A stretch of 64,000 bases of DNA. Source: Streptomyces tirandamycinicus (GTDB lineage Bacteria; Actinomycetota; Actinomycetes; Streptomycetales; Streptomycetaceae). Position numbers and translations under genes: made by a program. Location of the stretch: positions 1,789,001 to 1,853,000 of the forward strand of contig NZ_CP029188.1 of the NCBI RefSeq assembly GCF_003097515.1. Direction: 5' to 3'. Within the stretch, counting starts at the first letter, position 1. Each line of letters opens with the position of its first letter. Of this stretch, positions 27,130-35,022 are shown one piece after another. The notes under the pieces are model-generated. The model searched no databases. It was not told the DNA's origin and was given only the letters and a program-made list of their open reading frames with translations.

Positions 27130-27381
27130 CTAGGGTTCCTCCCGCCAGCCGTCCCAGTCGGCCACGAAATCGTCCAGCTCGACGGGGCTCAGCCTGCCTT
27201 CCGGGTCCTCGACGACGACGAGCCACTGTGCGTCCTCGGCGTCGTCCTCCCCCGCCAGGGCGTCCCGCACCAGGCGGGGTTCGTCGTCCACAGCGAAGTG
27301 GTCCCCGATCGCCTCGATGACCTCTTCCGCGGCGTCGCGGTCCGGCAGGACGAGCACATGTCTCACATCACTCACCGCCAT
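27130..27381 (-). CDS. Small acidic protein, unknown
   Basis: An 83-residue, strongly acidic protein. It reads MAVSDVRHVLVLPDRDAAEE at the start, then a segment rich in Asp/Glu and ending DDFVADWDGWREEP. No family is recognised; the N-terminal beta-alpha pattern (VRHVLVLPDRDAAEEVIEAIG) resembles a small ferredoxin-like fold. The ATG at 27381 overlaps the preceding arylamine N-acetyltransferase gene by 14 bp; a GTG at 27375 would overlap by 8. The overlap suggests co-translation. Confidence 0.75.
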   Translation of the reverse strand: MAVSDVRHVLVLPDRDAAEEVIEAIGDHFAVDDEPRLVRDALAGEDDAEDAQWLVVVEDPEGRLSPVELDDFVADWDGWREEP

Positions 27382-28204
27382 ATTGTGCCGTGCTCCCGGA
27401 GAGACCCTTCCGGACCTCCGGCACCCGGTCCAGTTCCAGCCCGAACCGCTCCCGGTATGCGGTGAGGACCTCGGCGTCGTCGCGGAGCTCCCGCTCGGCG
27501 CGCTCGCCGTGCACCGTGGTGACGAGTCGGCGTCCGGACAGGGTGATCCTTCCTTCGTCCGTGAGCCGCGAGCAGACCAGGTTCCGGGTGAAGTGGGAGG
27601 CGGGGGATGTGCGGTGGTACCAGGCACCGGCCTCGAAGTCCCCCAGCGTCCGCGGCCTCGGATCGAGCCGGAACTGAGGCTTCCCGTCCCTCAGCACATC
27701 AAGGTCGCCGTCCGGTGCCTCGACGATGCGGAACACACCGGCAGGGTCGCTCTGATCACCCCGCTCCCGCAGGAGAAGCGGGTGGTGGCAGTGATCACCG
27801 AATCCCACGTCGGCGAGCCACGGCCCGATGCCGTCGTCGGTCTCCACCCGCAGGGCGAGATGGTCGTACGGGATGCCGAGCTGTCCGTCCCCCGTGAAGA
27901 CCCTGGCCTGGAGCAGGGCGACTCCGAAACCGAGGCTGCGCAGCAACGCCGCGAACGCACCGTTGAGTTCGTAGCAGAACCCGCCCCTGCGCGCCCCGAC
28001 GATCTTGTCGAGCAGCGGCTTGTCCTCCAGGACGAGGGGCTCGCCCAGGTGGATCGAGAGGTTCTCGAACGGCACGGACCGCAGATGCCGCTGCTGAAGC
28101 CCGCGCAGCGACTCCGAGTCGGCCCGGAGGGGGCGATCAGCCCCGATGCGGCGGAGATACGCGTCGACGGTCTCTTCCCGGAGGGGCTGCGATGCGGTGT
28201 CCAT
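27368..28204 (-). CDS. Arylamine N-acetyltransferase
   Basis: A 278-residue NAT family enzyme. The Cys-His-Asp triad is visible: C77 in RRGGFCYELN, H115 in PYDHLALRV and D132 in WLADVGFGD. RSVPFENLSIH is the family N-terminal motif. It transfers acetyl from acetyl-CoA to arylamines or hydrazides; some actinomycete members act in amide formation during secondary metabolism. The ATG at 28204 gives the typical length; no Shine-Dalgarno is obvious. Confidence 0.94.
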   Translation of the reverse strand: MDTASQPLREETVDAYLRRIGADRPLRADSESLRGLQQRHLRSVPFENLSIHLGEPLVLEDKPLLDKIVGARRGGFCYELNGAFAALLRSLGFGVALLQARVFTGDGQLGIPYDHLALRVETDDGIGPWLADVGFGDHCHHPLLLRERGDQSDPAGVFRIVEAPDGDLDVLRDGKPQFRLDPRPRTLGDFEAGAWYHRTSPASHFTRNLVCSRLTDEGRITLSGRRLVTTVHGERAERELRDDAEVLTAYRERFGLELDRVPEVRKGLSGSTAQYGGE

Positions 28205-28315
28205 GAGTGCAGTCTGTGCCCAAAGCCGGACGGCCCGCCATGCGCCAGGAGGCCTAGGACGCCGGGCGGAGGCACATCGGTCCGCTGCCCGACGCGTCAC
28301 GGCGCGCCCGCGGCG

Positions 28316-28321
28316 TACCGT
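28316..28321 (+). promoter_or_regulatory. -10-like TACCGT before the PPOX gene
   Basis: TACCGT ends 8 bp before the ATG at 28330. There is no Shine-Dalgarno, so a leaderless or near-leaderless transcript is likely. The -35 is unclear. Confidence 0.45.
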
Positions 28322-28329
28322 TCCGGACC

Positions 28330-28785
28330 ATGGCGAACCCCGAGCCGCCCCGGAGCCGGGCGCAACGCAGGAAGGATGTCCTCGGCCGGCTGGCGCGGGA
28401 CCGCGACGCCTGGGTGGCCACGGCATCAGCGCACGGCACACCCGCACTCGTACCCCTGTGGTTCCTGTGGGACCGGGGCACACTGCTGATGTGCACCGGG
28501 CGCGGCACCGTGACCGCCCGCAATCCCACCCCGCGCGGCGAAGCCGTCGTCACCGTCGGCCCGGCCACGGACGTGGTTCATCTGTCCGGCACGGCCGAGA
28601 CCGTGGAGTGCGACGCCTTGGCACCCGACTCCGCCGACGCGTTCTCCGCGAAGCTCGGTTGGGACCCGCGCGGCGGAACCCAGCGGGTCTTCCTCCGGAT
28701 CACCCCGCACACGGTCAAGGCCTGGCGGGAGGAGAACGAGCAGCCGGGCCGTCTGCTGATGCGCGACGGCCGATGGCTGGACTGA
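28330..28785 (+). CDS. PPOX-class (pyridoxamine-phosphate-oxidase-like) flavin/F420 protein
   Basis: A 151-residue split-barrel protein. The segment TPALVPLWFLWDRGTLLMCT, with a following VTARNPTP, is typical of the actinobacterial PPOX/F420-binding group. These bind FMN or F420 and reduce or oxidise small molecules; the substrate is not predictable. It is transcribed alone and divergently from the N-acetyltransferase. Confidence 0.85.
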   Translation: MANPEPPRSRAQRRKDVLGRLARDRDAWVATASAHGTPALVPLWFLWDRGTLLMCTGRGTVTARNPTPRGEAVVTVGPATDVVHLSGTAETVECDALAPDSADAFSAKLGWDPRGGTQRVFLRITPHTVKAWREENEQPGRLLMRDGRWLD

Positions 28786-28829
28786 TCGGACGGACCGGAG
28801 ACCGAGACGGGGAGACCGGGACGGCGGAA

Positions 28830-28925
28830 CTCAGGGCACCGGGCAGACCGCCGAACCGGGACCTCAGGGCACCGGGCAGACCGCCGAACCGGGACCTCAC
28901 GACACCGGGCAGACCGCCGCACCGG
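28830..28925. repeat. 33-bp tandem repeat, three copies
   Basis: Copies at 28830-28862 and 28863-28895 are identical; the third (28896-28925) has a few changes. The unit starts CTCAGGGCACCGGGCAGACC. It lies between the convergent PPOX and comEC genes. Confidence 0.88.
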
Positions 28926-28999
28926 GCGTCCCCGCGACCGGGATCCCCGCGGCCCGCCCGGTACGCCCCGTCAAGGCCGTGCCGTCCGCGGCGAGGCGC

Positions 29000-31507
29000 T
29001 CAGGGGGCCCTCGGGTGCCGGGGACCGCGGGCTACGGCACGCAGGCCTCCTCCGGAGCCCATGACCGCGATCGCTCCGTCCGTGTCGGTACGCATCACCA
29101 GCGCGCCCTGGGATCGCAGAGCGGCGACGGTCCGGGGCGACGGATGCCCGTAGGGGTTCCCAAGGCCACAGGAGATGAGCGCCAGCCTCGGCCGGGCCGC
29201 CGCGAGCAGGGCGGAATGCTGGAACGCGGACCCGTGGTGCGCGACCTTGAGGACGTCGACCTGTGGGAGGGCCGGGTGGGCCCGCATCAGGCCCTGCTGC
29301 GCGGGGGGTTCAAGATCCCCGAGTAGCAGCAGCGACACACCCGTGCCGGTCCGCGCGAGCAGCGTGACGCTCGCGTCGTTCGGCTCTCCCGGCTTTGTGC
29401 CGGACCCCTGCGCGGGCCAGAGCACCTGCCAGGTGAGACCTCCGGTACGCCGTCGCTCGCCCGGTCCGGGACGGATCAGCGGCACACCGGCGGCCATGGC
29501 GGTCCGGCGCACGAACTCGGCCTGGTCGCGTGGCTCTTCGAGGGTGGTCGTCTGGATCGCGCCGACGGTTCTGCCCCGCAGGGCGCCGGGCAGCCCGGCC
29601 ACATGATCCGCGTGGAAGTGGGTGAGCAAGAGCAGGGGCACGCTCCTGACACCCAGTTCGTGCAGGCACCGGTCGGTGAGTGCCGGGTCAGGCCCGGCGT
29701 CCACCACCACGGCCGTCCCTTCACCGGCGGCCAGTACCGTGGCGTCGCCCTGGCCGACGTCGCACACGGCGAACGACCAGCCGGGCGGCGGCCATCCGGA
29801 GACGATCCTGGTCAGCTGAGGCGGTCGCAGCACGACGAGGACGAGCAGCAGCACGCATCCCACGACGGGCCAGGGACTCCGGACCAGCCTGCGCGCCACC
29901 AGCATCGCCGCGGCGGTGACCGCCGACAGCAGCAGGGCGCCCCGCCAGCCACCGGGCCACTCGGCCTGTGCACCGGGGAGACCGGCACCGGTGCGGGCGA
30001 CTCCGGCGATCCACTCGACCGGCCAGCCGGCGCAGCGTGCCAGCAGTTCGGCGACCGGCATCGAGAGGGGTGCGGCGGCGAGTGCCGTGAACCCCAGGAC
30101 CGTGGCGGGCGCCACGGCCGGCTCGGCGAGGAGACTGCAGGGGATCGCCACGAGACTGACCCGCTCGGCGAACACGACCACGACGGGCGCGCACACCGCC
30201 TGCGCCGCCGCGGCGGCGGCAAGGGCCCCCGCGCATCGCGCCGGCACCCCGCGCTGCCGCAGCGCTGCGCTCCAGCGCGGGGCCAGGGTGAGGAGCGAGC
30301 CCGTGGCCAGTACGGAGAGCAGGAACCCGTAGGTGCGGGCCGACCAGGGGTCCCAGAGAACCAGCAGCAGCACGGCCGCCGCCAGGGCCGGGAGCAGCGA
30401 TCTGCTCCGGCCGGTGCCGATGGCCAGCAGGGTGATCGCCCCGCATGCCGCGGCGCGCAGCACGCTCGGTTCCGGCCGGCACACCACCACGAACCCCAGG
30501 GTGAGCGCGCCGCCGAACAGCGCGGTCGCACGTAGCGAGATGCCCAACCGGGGGGCCAGGCCGCCCCGTTCCGCCCTCAGTGCCCGTCCCGGTGGGCCGA
30601 TGAGCAGGAAGAGGACGACGGCGAGATTGCTTCCGGAGACAGCGAGCAGGTGCGTGAGGTCCGTCGCCTTGAACGCCTCGTGCAGTTCGGTGCCGATGCG
30701 GGAGGTGTCGCCGACGACGAGCCCCGGAAGCAGGGCTCGTGCGTCCGCAGGCAGTCCGTCGGTCGCCCGCCGCAGCCCCGCACGCAGGTCCCCCGCCACG
30801 CGCTGCACCGTGGTCGGCGGCCCGGTGATCCGGGGTGGCCCTGTGCCTCGGGCCCGCAGTACGGCCGCGAACCTGCCTTCGTCGTCCGCCGGTGGCTCCG
30901 CGCGGGCGGTGAGCGTGAGCCGTGTCGACGGCAGCAGCCTCAGCCAGGCCCCGGCCGCCGCCCCCGGCCGGACGATCACCAGCACCGGCGCCCTGGTGGC
31001 CACCGGCTCCCCGTGGGCGTCGGTGACGCGGACGACCTGCGCCTCGAGCAGAACGGCCGGCTGCGCCGCACGCTCACCCCATATCCGCGGCCGCGTCGTG
31101 CGCGGATCCGTGACGACGGTCAACTCGGCCGTGATCGGGCCGTACTTGCCCGCCGCCTCGGGCACCGGCCCTCGGTACAGGTCCGCGCCGCGCAGTGCGC
31201 CGGCGGCCGTCCCTGCGGCCGTGCACAGCAGAACGGCGGCGGCGGCGACCCTGTTTCCGGCGCCGTGCCAGGAACGCCGGCGCGCCACCCGGACGGTCAG
31301 GGACAGCAGAAGGGTCCCCGCCGCCGCGAGGCAGCCCAGCACCGTCAGGCCCGGCCAGGGCGGCCGGGCCGTCAGACCGACCGCCGCCGCGCCCCAGGCG
31401 GCGAGCGCGGGCAGTACCAGACGCAGATCGGCCGGGTGCTCCTCGGGGGCGTCGGCCGCCTCCGGCCGGGACTCCGCCTCAGGGGAGCCCGCCGCCGTCC
31501 CGGTCAT
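29000..31507 (-). CDS. comEC: ComEC/Rec2-type membrane protein with MBL domain
   Basis: An 835-residue protein. The N-terminal DUF4131 region and its membrane segments (about 25-200) are followed by the Competence domain (about 235-520; TDLTHLLAVSGSNLAVV) and a C-terminal metallo-beta-lactamase domain (about 565-800) with THFHADHVAGLPG. In transformable bacteria ComEC forms the inner-membrane DNA channel, and the MBL part may degrade one strand. Its role in Streptomyces, which is not known to be naturally competent, is unclear. The ATG overlaps the comEA stop as ATGA. Confidence 0.93.
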   Translation of the reverse strand: MTGTAAGSPEAESRPEAADAPEEHPADLRLVLPALAAWGAAAVGLTARPPWPGLTVLGCLAAAGTLLLSLTVRVARRRSWHGAGNRVAAAAVLLCTAAGTAAGALRGADLYRGPVPEAAGKYGPITAELTVVTDPRTTRPRIWGERAAQPAVLLEAQVVRVTDAHGEPVATRAPVLVIVRPGAAAGAWLRLLPSTRLTLTARAEPPADDEGRFAAVLRARGTGPPRITGPPTTVQRVAGDLRAGLRRATDGLPADARALLPGLVVGDTSRIGTELHEAFKATDLTHLLAVSGSNLAVVLFLLIGPPGRALRAERGGLAPRLGISLRATALFGGALTLGFVVVCRPEPSVLRAAACGAITLLAIGTGRSRSLLPALAAAVLLLVLWDPWSARTYGFLLSVLATGSLLTLAPRWSAALRQRGVPARCAGALAAAAAAQAVCAPVVVVFAERVSLVAIPCSLLAEPAVAPATVLGFTALAAAPLSMPVAELLARCAGWPVEWIAGVARTGAGLPGAQAEWPGGWRGALLLSAVTAAAMLVARRLVRSPWPVVGCVLLLVLVVLRPPQLTRIVSGWPPPGWSFAVCDVGQGDATVLAAGEGTAVVVDAGPDPALTDRCLHELGVRSVPLLLLTHFHADHVAGLPGALRGRTVGAIQTTTLEEPRDQAEFVRRTAMAAGVPLIRPGPGERRRTGGLTWQVLWPAQGSGTKPGEPNDASVTLLARTGTGVSLLLLGDLEPPAQQGLMRAHPALPQVDVLKVAHHGSAFQHSALLAAARPRLALISCGLGNPYGHPSPRTVAALRSQGALVMRTDTDGAIAVMGSGGGLRAVARGPRHPRAP

Positions 31508-32601
31508 GGCCGCACCAGCGGTTGCAGGTCCTCGTACCGGCGGTCACCGATCCCCTTCACCTCGCGGAGTTCGTCGACCGAGCGGAAGCCGCCGTGCTCT
31601 GACCGATAGTCCACGATGTGCTGGGCGAGCACCGGGCCCACACCCGGCAGGGTGTCGAGCTGCTCGACCGTGGCGGTGCTGAGACTGAGCGGCCCTCCGC
31701 CCGGAGCTCCCCCGCCCGTCGGGCCCTGCGTGCCCGGAGGCTGCCCGCCGGGAGGCTGCGGGAGGCCCACCACGACCTGCTCGCCGTCCATGAGCACCCG
31801 CGCCCGGTTGAGGCCTGTGAGATCGGTGCCGGCCTCGACCCCGCCCGCGGCCCGGAGCGCGTCGGCGACCCGGGCCCCTGCCGGGAGCCGGAGGACGCCC
31901 GGCCGCAGCACCTTGCCGCTCACATCGACGACGATGCGCCCGGTGGCCTCCTGTGCGGGCGGCGGGCCGGGCGAAGGCCCGGGCGGGGTCGCCTCCGGAA
32001 TGAGAGGTGCGCTCCCGACCAGTTGCGGCGCGCGCACCGGCTCCGGCCGCCCGGTCCAGAAGTGCTGCACGGCCAAGACCACCCCGAGGGCCAGGACCAC
32101 GGCCAGGGCGGCCAGCGTCCTCGGCGCCAGCCCGCAGCGCAGCCGGACCCAGGACGGCATCCGCTCCCCCAGGGCCAGCCGTGTCCGCTCACGGAGCGAC
32201 AGCCCGGCGCCGGTCGGTCGCCCTGATCGTGACCGGTCACTCGAGCCGGGCGGCGGCCCGGCCCGGCGACGCCCCCGTTCCGGAGGAGCGGCGGACTCCG
32301 CCGGCTCGCCCGACCCGGGGGCCGTCCGGCCCTGCGCCGGTGCCTGACCGGCTGCCGGTTCCTCTGAGCGCGCGGGTGGCGGGCCCGTCCCCGTCCGGGG
32401 TGCGCCCGGCGCCGGGAAGAGGGCGTGGGCGCGTAACCGCAACGCCGTGGACGGTGCCGTGTCCGGAGCCGGAGCGGCCGCGGACGCTGCCGATACCGGA
32501 CGGTTCCCCGTCCGCAGCCGCTGCCTGCGGTGACGAGCCCGGCCGTCCGAGGCGGGAGCGCGACCGGGGCCGCTCGTCGCAGAGTGTGATCGCTGAGTCA
32601 T
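31504..32601 (-). CDS. comEA: ComEA-type DNA-binding protein (SLBB + helix-hairpin-helix)
   Basis: A 365-residue protein. It has a long disordered Pro/Ala/Arg-rich cytoplasmic N-terminus (1-145), one membrane helix (about 162-182, LAALAVVLALGVVLAV), an extracellular SLBB domain (about 220-285) and a C-terminal HhH pair (LDTLPGVGPVLAQHIVDY and ELREVKGIGDRRYEDL). ComEA binds incoming double-stranded DNA. The N-terminal extension is unusual against the ~200-aa Bacillus protein. The ATG at 32601 is chosen, with TACCGT 8 bp upstream; the ATG overlap with comEC makes an operon. Confidence 0.9.
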   Translation of the reverse strand: MTQRSHSATSGPGRAPASDGRARHRRQRLRTGNRPVSAASAAAPAPDTAPSTALRLRAHALFPAPGAPRTGTGPPPARSEEPAAGQAPAQGRTAPGSGEPAESAAPPERGRRRAGPPPGSSDRSRSGRPTGAGLSLRERTRLALGERMPSWVRLRCGLAPRTLAALAVVLALGVVLAVQHFWTGRPEPVRAPQLVGSAPLIPEATPPGPSPGPPPAQEATGRIVVDVSGKVLRPGVLRLPAGARVADALRAAGGVEAGTDLTGLNRARVLMDGEQVVVGLPQPPGGQPPGTQGPTGGGAPGGGPLSLSTATVEQLDTLPGVGPVLAQHIVDYRSEHGGFRSVDELREVKGIGDRRYEDLQPLVRP

Positions 32602-33003
32602 GACACCAGACGGTAGGCAACGCCGCACAACCTCGCTGAGCAGCCTTGATTCCGGTGGACAACGCGACCGTTGGGGAAAACTTCGTCACCCTTCGGAGTG
32701 ATCGGGGTGCTCATCGGATCGAAACCACGGCTCGGCGGGACCAGCCCGCACACGAGCGGGCACCGGGTCCCGTCCTCGTGCGGCGCAGGGAGCCTCCCAC
32801 CGCCGCACGGCAGGGACCCCGCAGGAAACTCACAGCAGGGAACTCACAGCAGGAGACTCACACCAGGAGCCCCGCGGCGGCAGGAGCCGTACGGCCACCG
32901 GCCGGGATGCGGCCCGCGATGCCGCCGCGGCCCGGGCCACCGCGCGCCGGTCCTCCTCCACCAGGGCCCCGGCCCCGGTCCCCGCCACGCCGCGACCGCG
33001 TGC
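32602..33003. repeat. Gap upstream of comEA with a 16-bp repeat
   Basis: 402 bp between comEA and degV. A -10-like TACCGT at 32610-32615 (minus strand) precedes the comEA start by 8 bp. At about 32820-32870 the sequence CAGGAAACTCACAG is repeated three times with small changes. No coding sequence is supported. Confidence 0.6.
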
Positions 33004-33849
33004 TCACCTCGCCGAGACCACGGTCCCCAGCAGCCCGGGGCCCGTGTGCGCGCCGATCACCGCACCCACCTCGCTGACGTGCAGCTCACCCAGGTTCGGC
33101 ACCCGTAGCCGCAGCCGCTCAGCCAGCGCGGACGCACCGTCCGGCGCGGCGAGATGGTGCACCGCGATGTCCACCCGGCCCGTGCCGGCGCGCTCCAGGG
33201 CGAGCTCCTCGAGCCGGGCGATCGCCCTGGAGGCCGTGCGCACCTTCTCCTTGAGCTCGATCCGGCCGCCTTCCAGCTGCAGCAGCGGCTTCACCGCGAG
33301 CGCGGACCCGAACAACGCCTGGGCGGCGCCGATACGGCCGCCCCGGCGCAGGTAGTCGAGGGTGTCGACGTAGAAGAAGGCGGACGTGCCCGCGGCCCGC
33401 TTCTCGGCCGCCGCCACCGCCTCGTCGACGGAGCCGCCGACGTCCACCGCCTCCGCCGCGGCGAGGGCGCAGAACCCCAGCGCCATCGCCACCATGCCGG
33501 TGTCCACCACACGGACCGGAACGGGTGCCCCGCGGGAGGCCAGCACCGCCGCGTCGTAGGTGCCGGAGAACTCCGAGGACAGATGCAGCGAGACGATTCC
33601 GGTCGCTCCGGCCTCCGCTACGGCCCGGTAGGCGGCGGCGAAGGTCTCCGGGCTCGGCCGGGACGTGGTCACGGCGCGGCGCTTCTGCAGCGCCTGGGCG
33701 AGGGACCGGGCCGAGATCTCGGTACCCTCCTCGAGCGCCTGGTTCCCGAGCACAACGGTCAGGGGTACCGCGGTGATTCCATGCGACTCCATCGTCTGCG
33801 GCGGCAGGTAGGCCGTGGAATCGGTGACGATCGCGACATGGCGGGACAT
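33004..33849 (-). CDS. DegV family fatty-acid-binding protein
   Basis: A 281-residue DegV protein. N-terminal VAIVTDSTAYLPP and TSRPSPETFAAAY, HLSSEFSGTYDAA and VDTLDYLRRGGRIG are family signatures. DegV/FakB-type proteins bind a fatty acid for phosphorylation by FakA. The ATG at 33849 has no Shine-Dalgarno, but TAACCT (33857-33862, read on the minus strand) lies 7 bp upstream, so the mRNA is probably leaderless. No FakA gene is adjacent. Confidence 0.92.
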   Translation of the reverse strand: MSRHVAIVTDSTAYLPPQTMESHGITAVPLTVVLGNQALEEGTEISARSLAQALQKRRAVTTSRPSPETFAAAYRAVAEAGATGIVSLHLSSEFSGTYDAAVLASRGAPVPVRVVDTGMVAMALGFCALAAAEAVDVGGSVDEAVAAAEKRAAGTSAFFYVDTLDYLRRGGRIGAAQALFGSALAVKPLLQLEGGRIELKEKVRTASRAIARLEELALERAGTGRVDIAVHHLAAPDGASALAERLRLRVPNLGELHVSEVGAVIGAHTGPGLLGTVVSAR

Positions 33850-33856
33850 GAGCGGG

Positions 33857-33862
33857 AGGTTA
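33857..33862 (-). promoter_or_regulatory. -10-like TAACCT before degV
   Basis: On the minus strand TAACCT lies 7 bp before the ATG. The start codon is thus near the expected transcription start. No clear -35. Confidence 0.5.
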
Positions 33863-34082
33863 CCCGCAGCGGTCGCCGCACGGGAGCCCGACCCCGCCCC
33901 ACCATTCACTTCCGTACCGCGGAACTCGAACAGCGGTTCCGGTCCCGGACAACCGCCCGCCGGGCGTCTCCGACGGGCCCCGAGGGGAGCCGAGGGGAGC
34001 CGACGGTGCCCGACGGTGCCCGACGGAAGCCGGCCGGGCCCGACGGAAGCCGGCGAGGCCTGGCCGGGGGCCTGACGCGGCG

Positions 34083-34868
34083 CTAGTTCGTGGTCTCCGG
34101 GCGGGCGGTCTTGTCCCACGAGTACGTCATCGAACGGCGCGGGTCCCGCGGCGGGATGGCCCGCGGCTGCGGGTCACCCGTCCCCGGCGCCGCATCATCC
34201 GGTGCCCGCTCCGGGCCCCCCGCGGCCGCCGAAGGCCGCGGTGCCGGGGACGAGGGCGTCCAGGACCCCGGTGCCGCGGTCGGCCGAGTGGGCTCCGCCG
34301 CAGGCTCGGGCCACACCGGCCGGCTGCGCGACCAGTCGCGCAGCGCTCCCGCCTCCACGTCGATCTGGGTGGTCAGGGACTCCAGGTCGTCCTCGGCGAA
34401 CGTGCGTGCCCGGTCCCGGGCCGCCCAGCGCAGGGACTCCGCGGAGTGGGTGATCCGCTCGACGCGCTCGCGCAGCTGCGGCAGCCGCTCCGTGGTCCTG
34501 TCGCGGTCCGGCTCCCGCTCCAGCCGCCGGAGCTCCTCGTCCAGCTCCCGCCCGTGCACGCTGAGCCGCTCGAAGAGGCCGATCGACTCCCGCAGCGACG
34601 CGTCCTCGGCCGCGCCGGCGTGCAGGGCGTCCTGCGTGGCCTTCATCGACGTGCGCAGACGGAGTCTCAGCTGGGCGAGCTCGCCGGCCACGCCGACCTG
34701 CCCGAAGCTCTTCGCCCGCAGGGTCGTGTCCTCGACGGTGCGCCGCGCCTGGCTGATCGTGCGGTCCACCCCGCGCTTGGCCGCGCCGACCGCCTTGACG
34801 CCCGCATACACCCCGAGCGCCACGAAGGCGGCGAAGAGCAGCGCCAGGATGAGGATGACGGCTTCCAT
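34083..34868 (-). CDS. Membrane-anchored coiled-coil protein, unknown
   Basis: A 261-residue protein. One N-terminal membrane helix (residues 3-25, VILILALLFAAFVALGVYAG) is followed by a basic, helical, probably coiled-coil cytoplasmic region (30-180; REVERITHS-type heptads, many Arg/Glu) and a disordered Pro/Ala-rich tail ending in SMTYSWDKTARPETTN. No enzyme motif. The ATG at 34868 has GGAGGGG about 8 bp upstream. It follows leuS on the same strand, after a strong hairpin, so it may have its own promoter. Confidence 0.8.
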   Translation of the reverse strand: MEAVILILALLFAAFVALGVYAGVKAVGAAKRGVDRTISQARRTVEDTTLRAKSFGQVGVAGELAQLRLRLRTSMKATQDALHAGAAEDASLRESIGLFERLSVHGRELDEELRRLEREPDRDRTTERLPQLRERVERITHSAESLRWAARDRARTFAEDDLESLTTQIDVEAGALRDWSRSRPVWPEPAAEPTRPTAAPGSWTPSSPAPRPSAAAGGPERAPDDAAPGTGDPQPRAIPPRDPRRSMTYSWDKTARPETTN

Positions 34869-34916
34869 GGGCGCCCCTCCGGATGGTGTCGGTGTGTCCT
34901 CCCACCGTAAACGGAG

Positions 34917-34957
34917 CGGGCAGGTTGGGGGTTCCGGAGGAACCCCCAACCTGCCCG
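34917..34957. terminator. 19-bp perfect hairpin after leuS
   Basis: CGGGCAGGTTGGGGGTTCC at 34917-34935 and its complement at 34939-34957, loop GGA. It lies 66 bp beyond the leuS stop in the direction of transcription. Confidence 0.88.
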
Positions 34958-35022
34958 TAGGGGAAAGATCAGGGCCGGGGGCCGGCTGCTGCCGGGCCCC
35001 GGCCCGTGAGCGGGGCCGGCTG

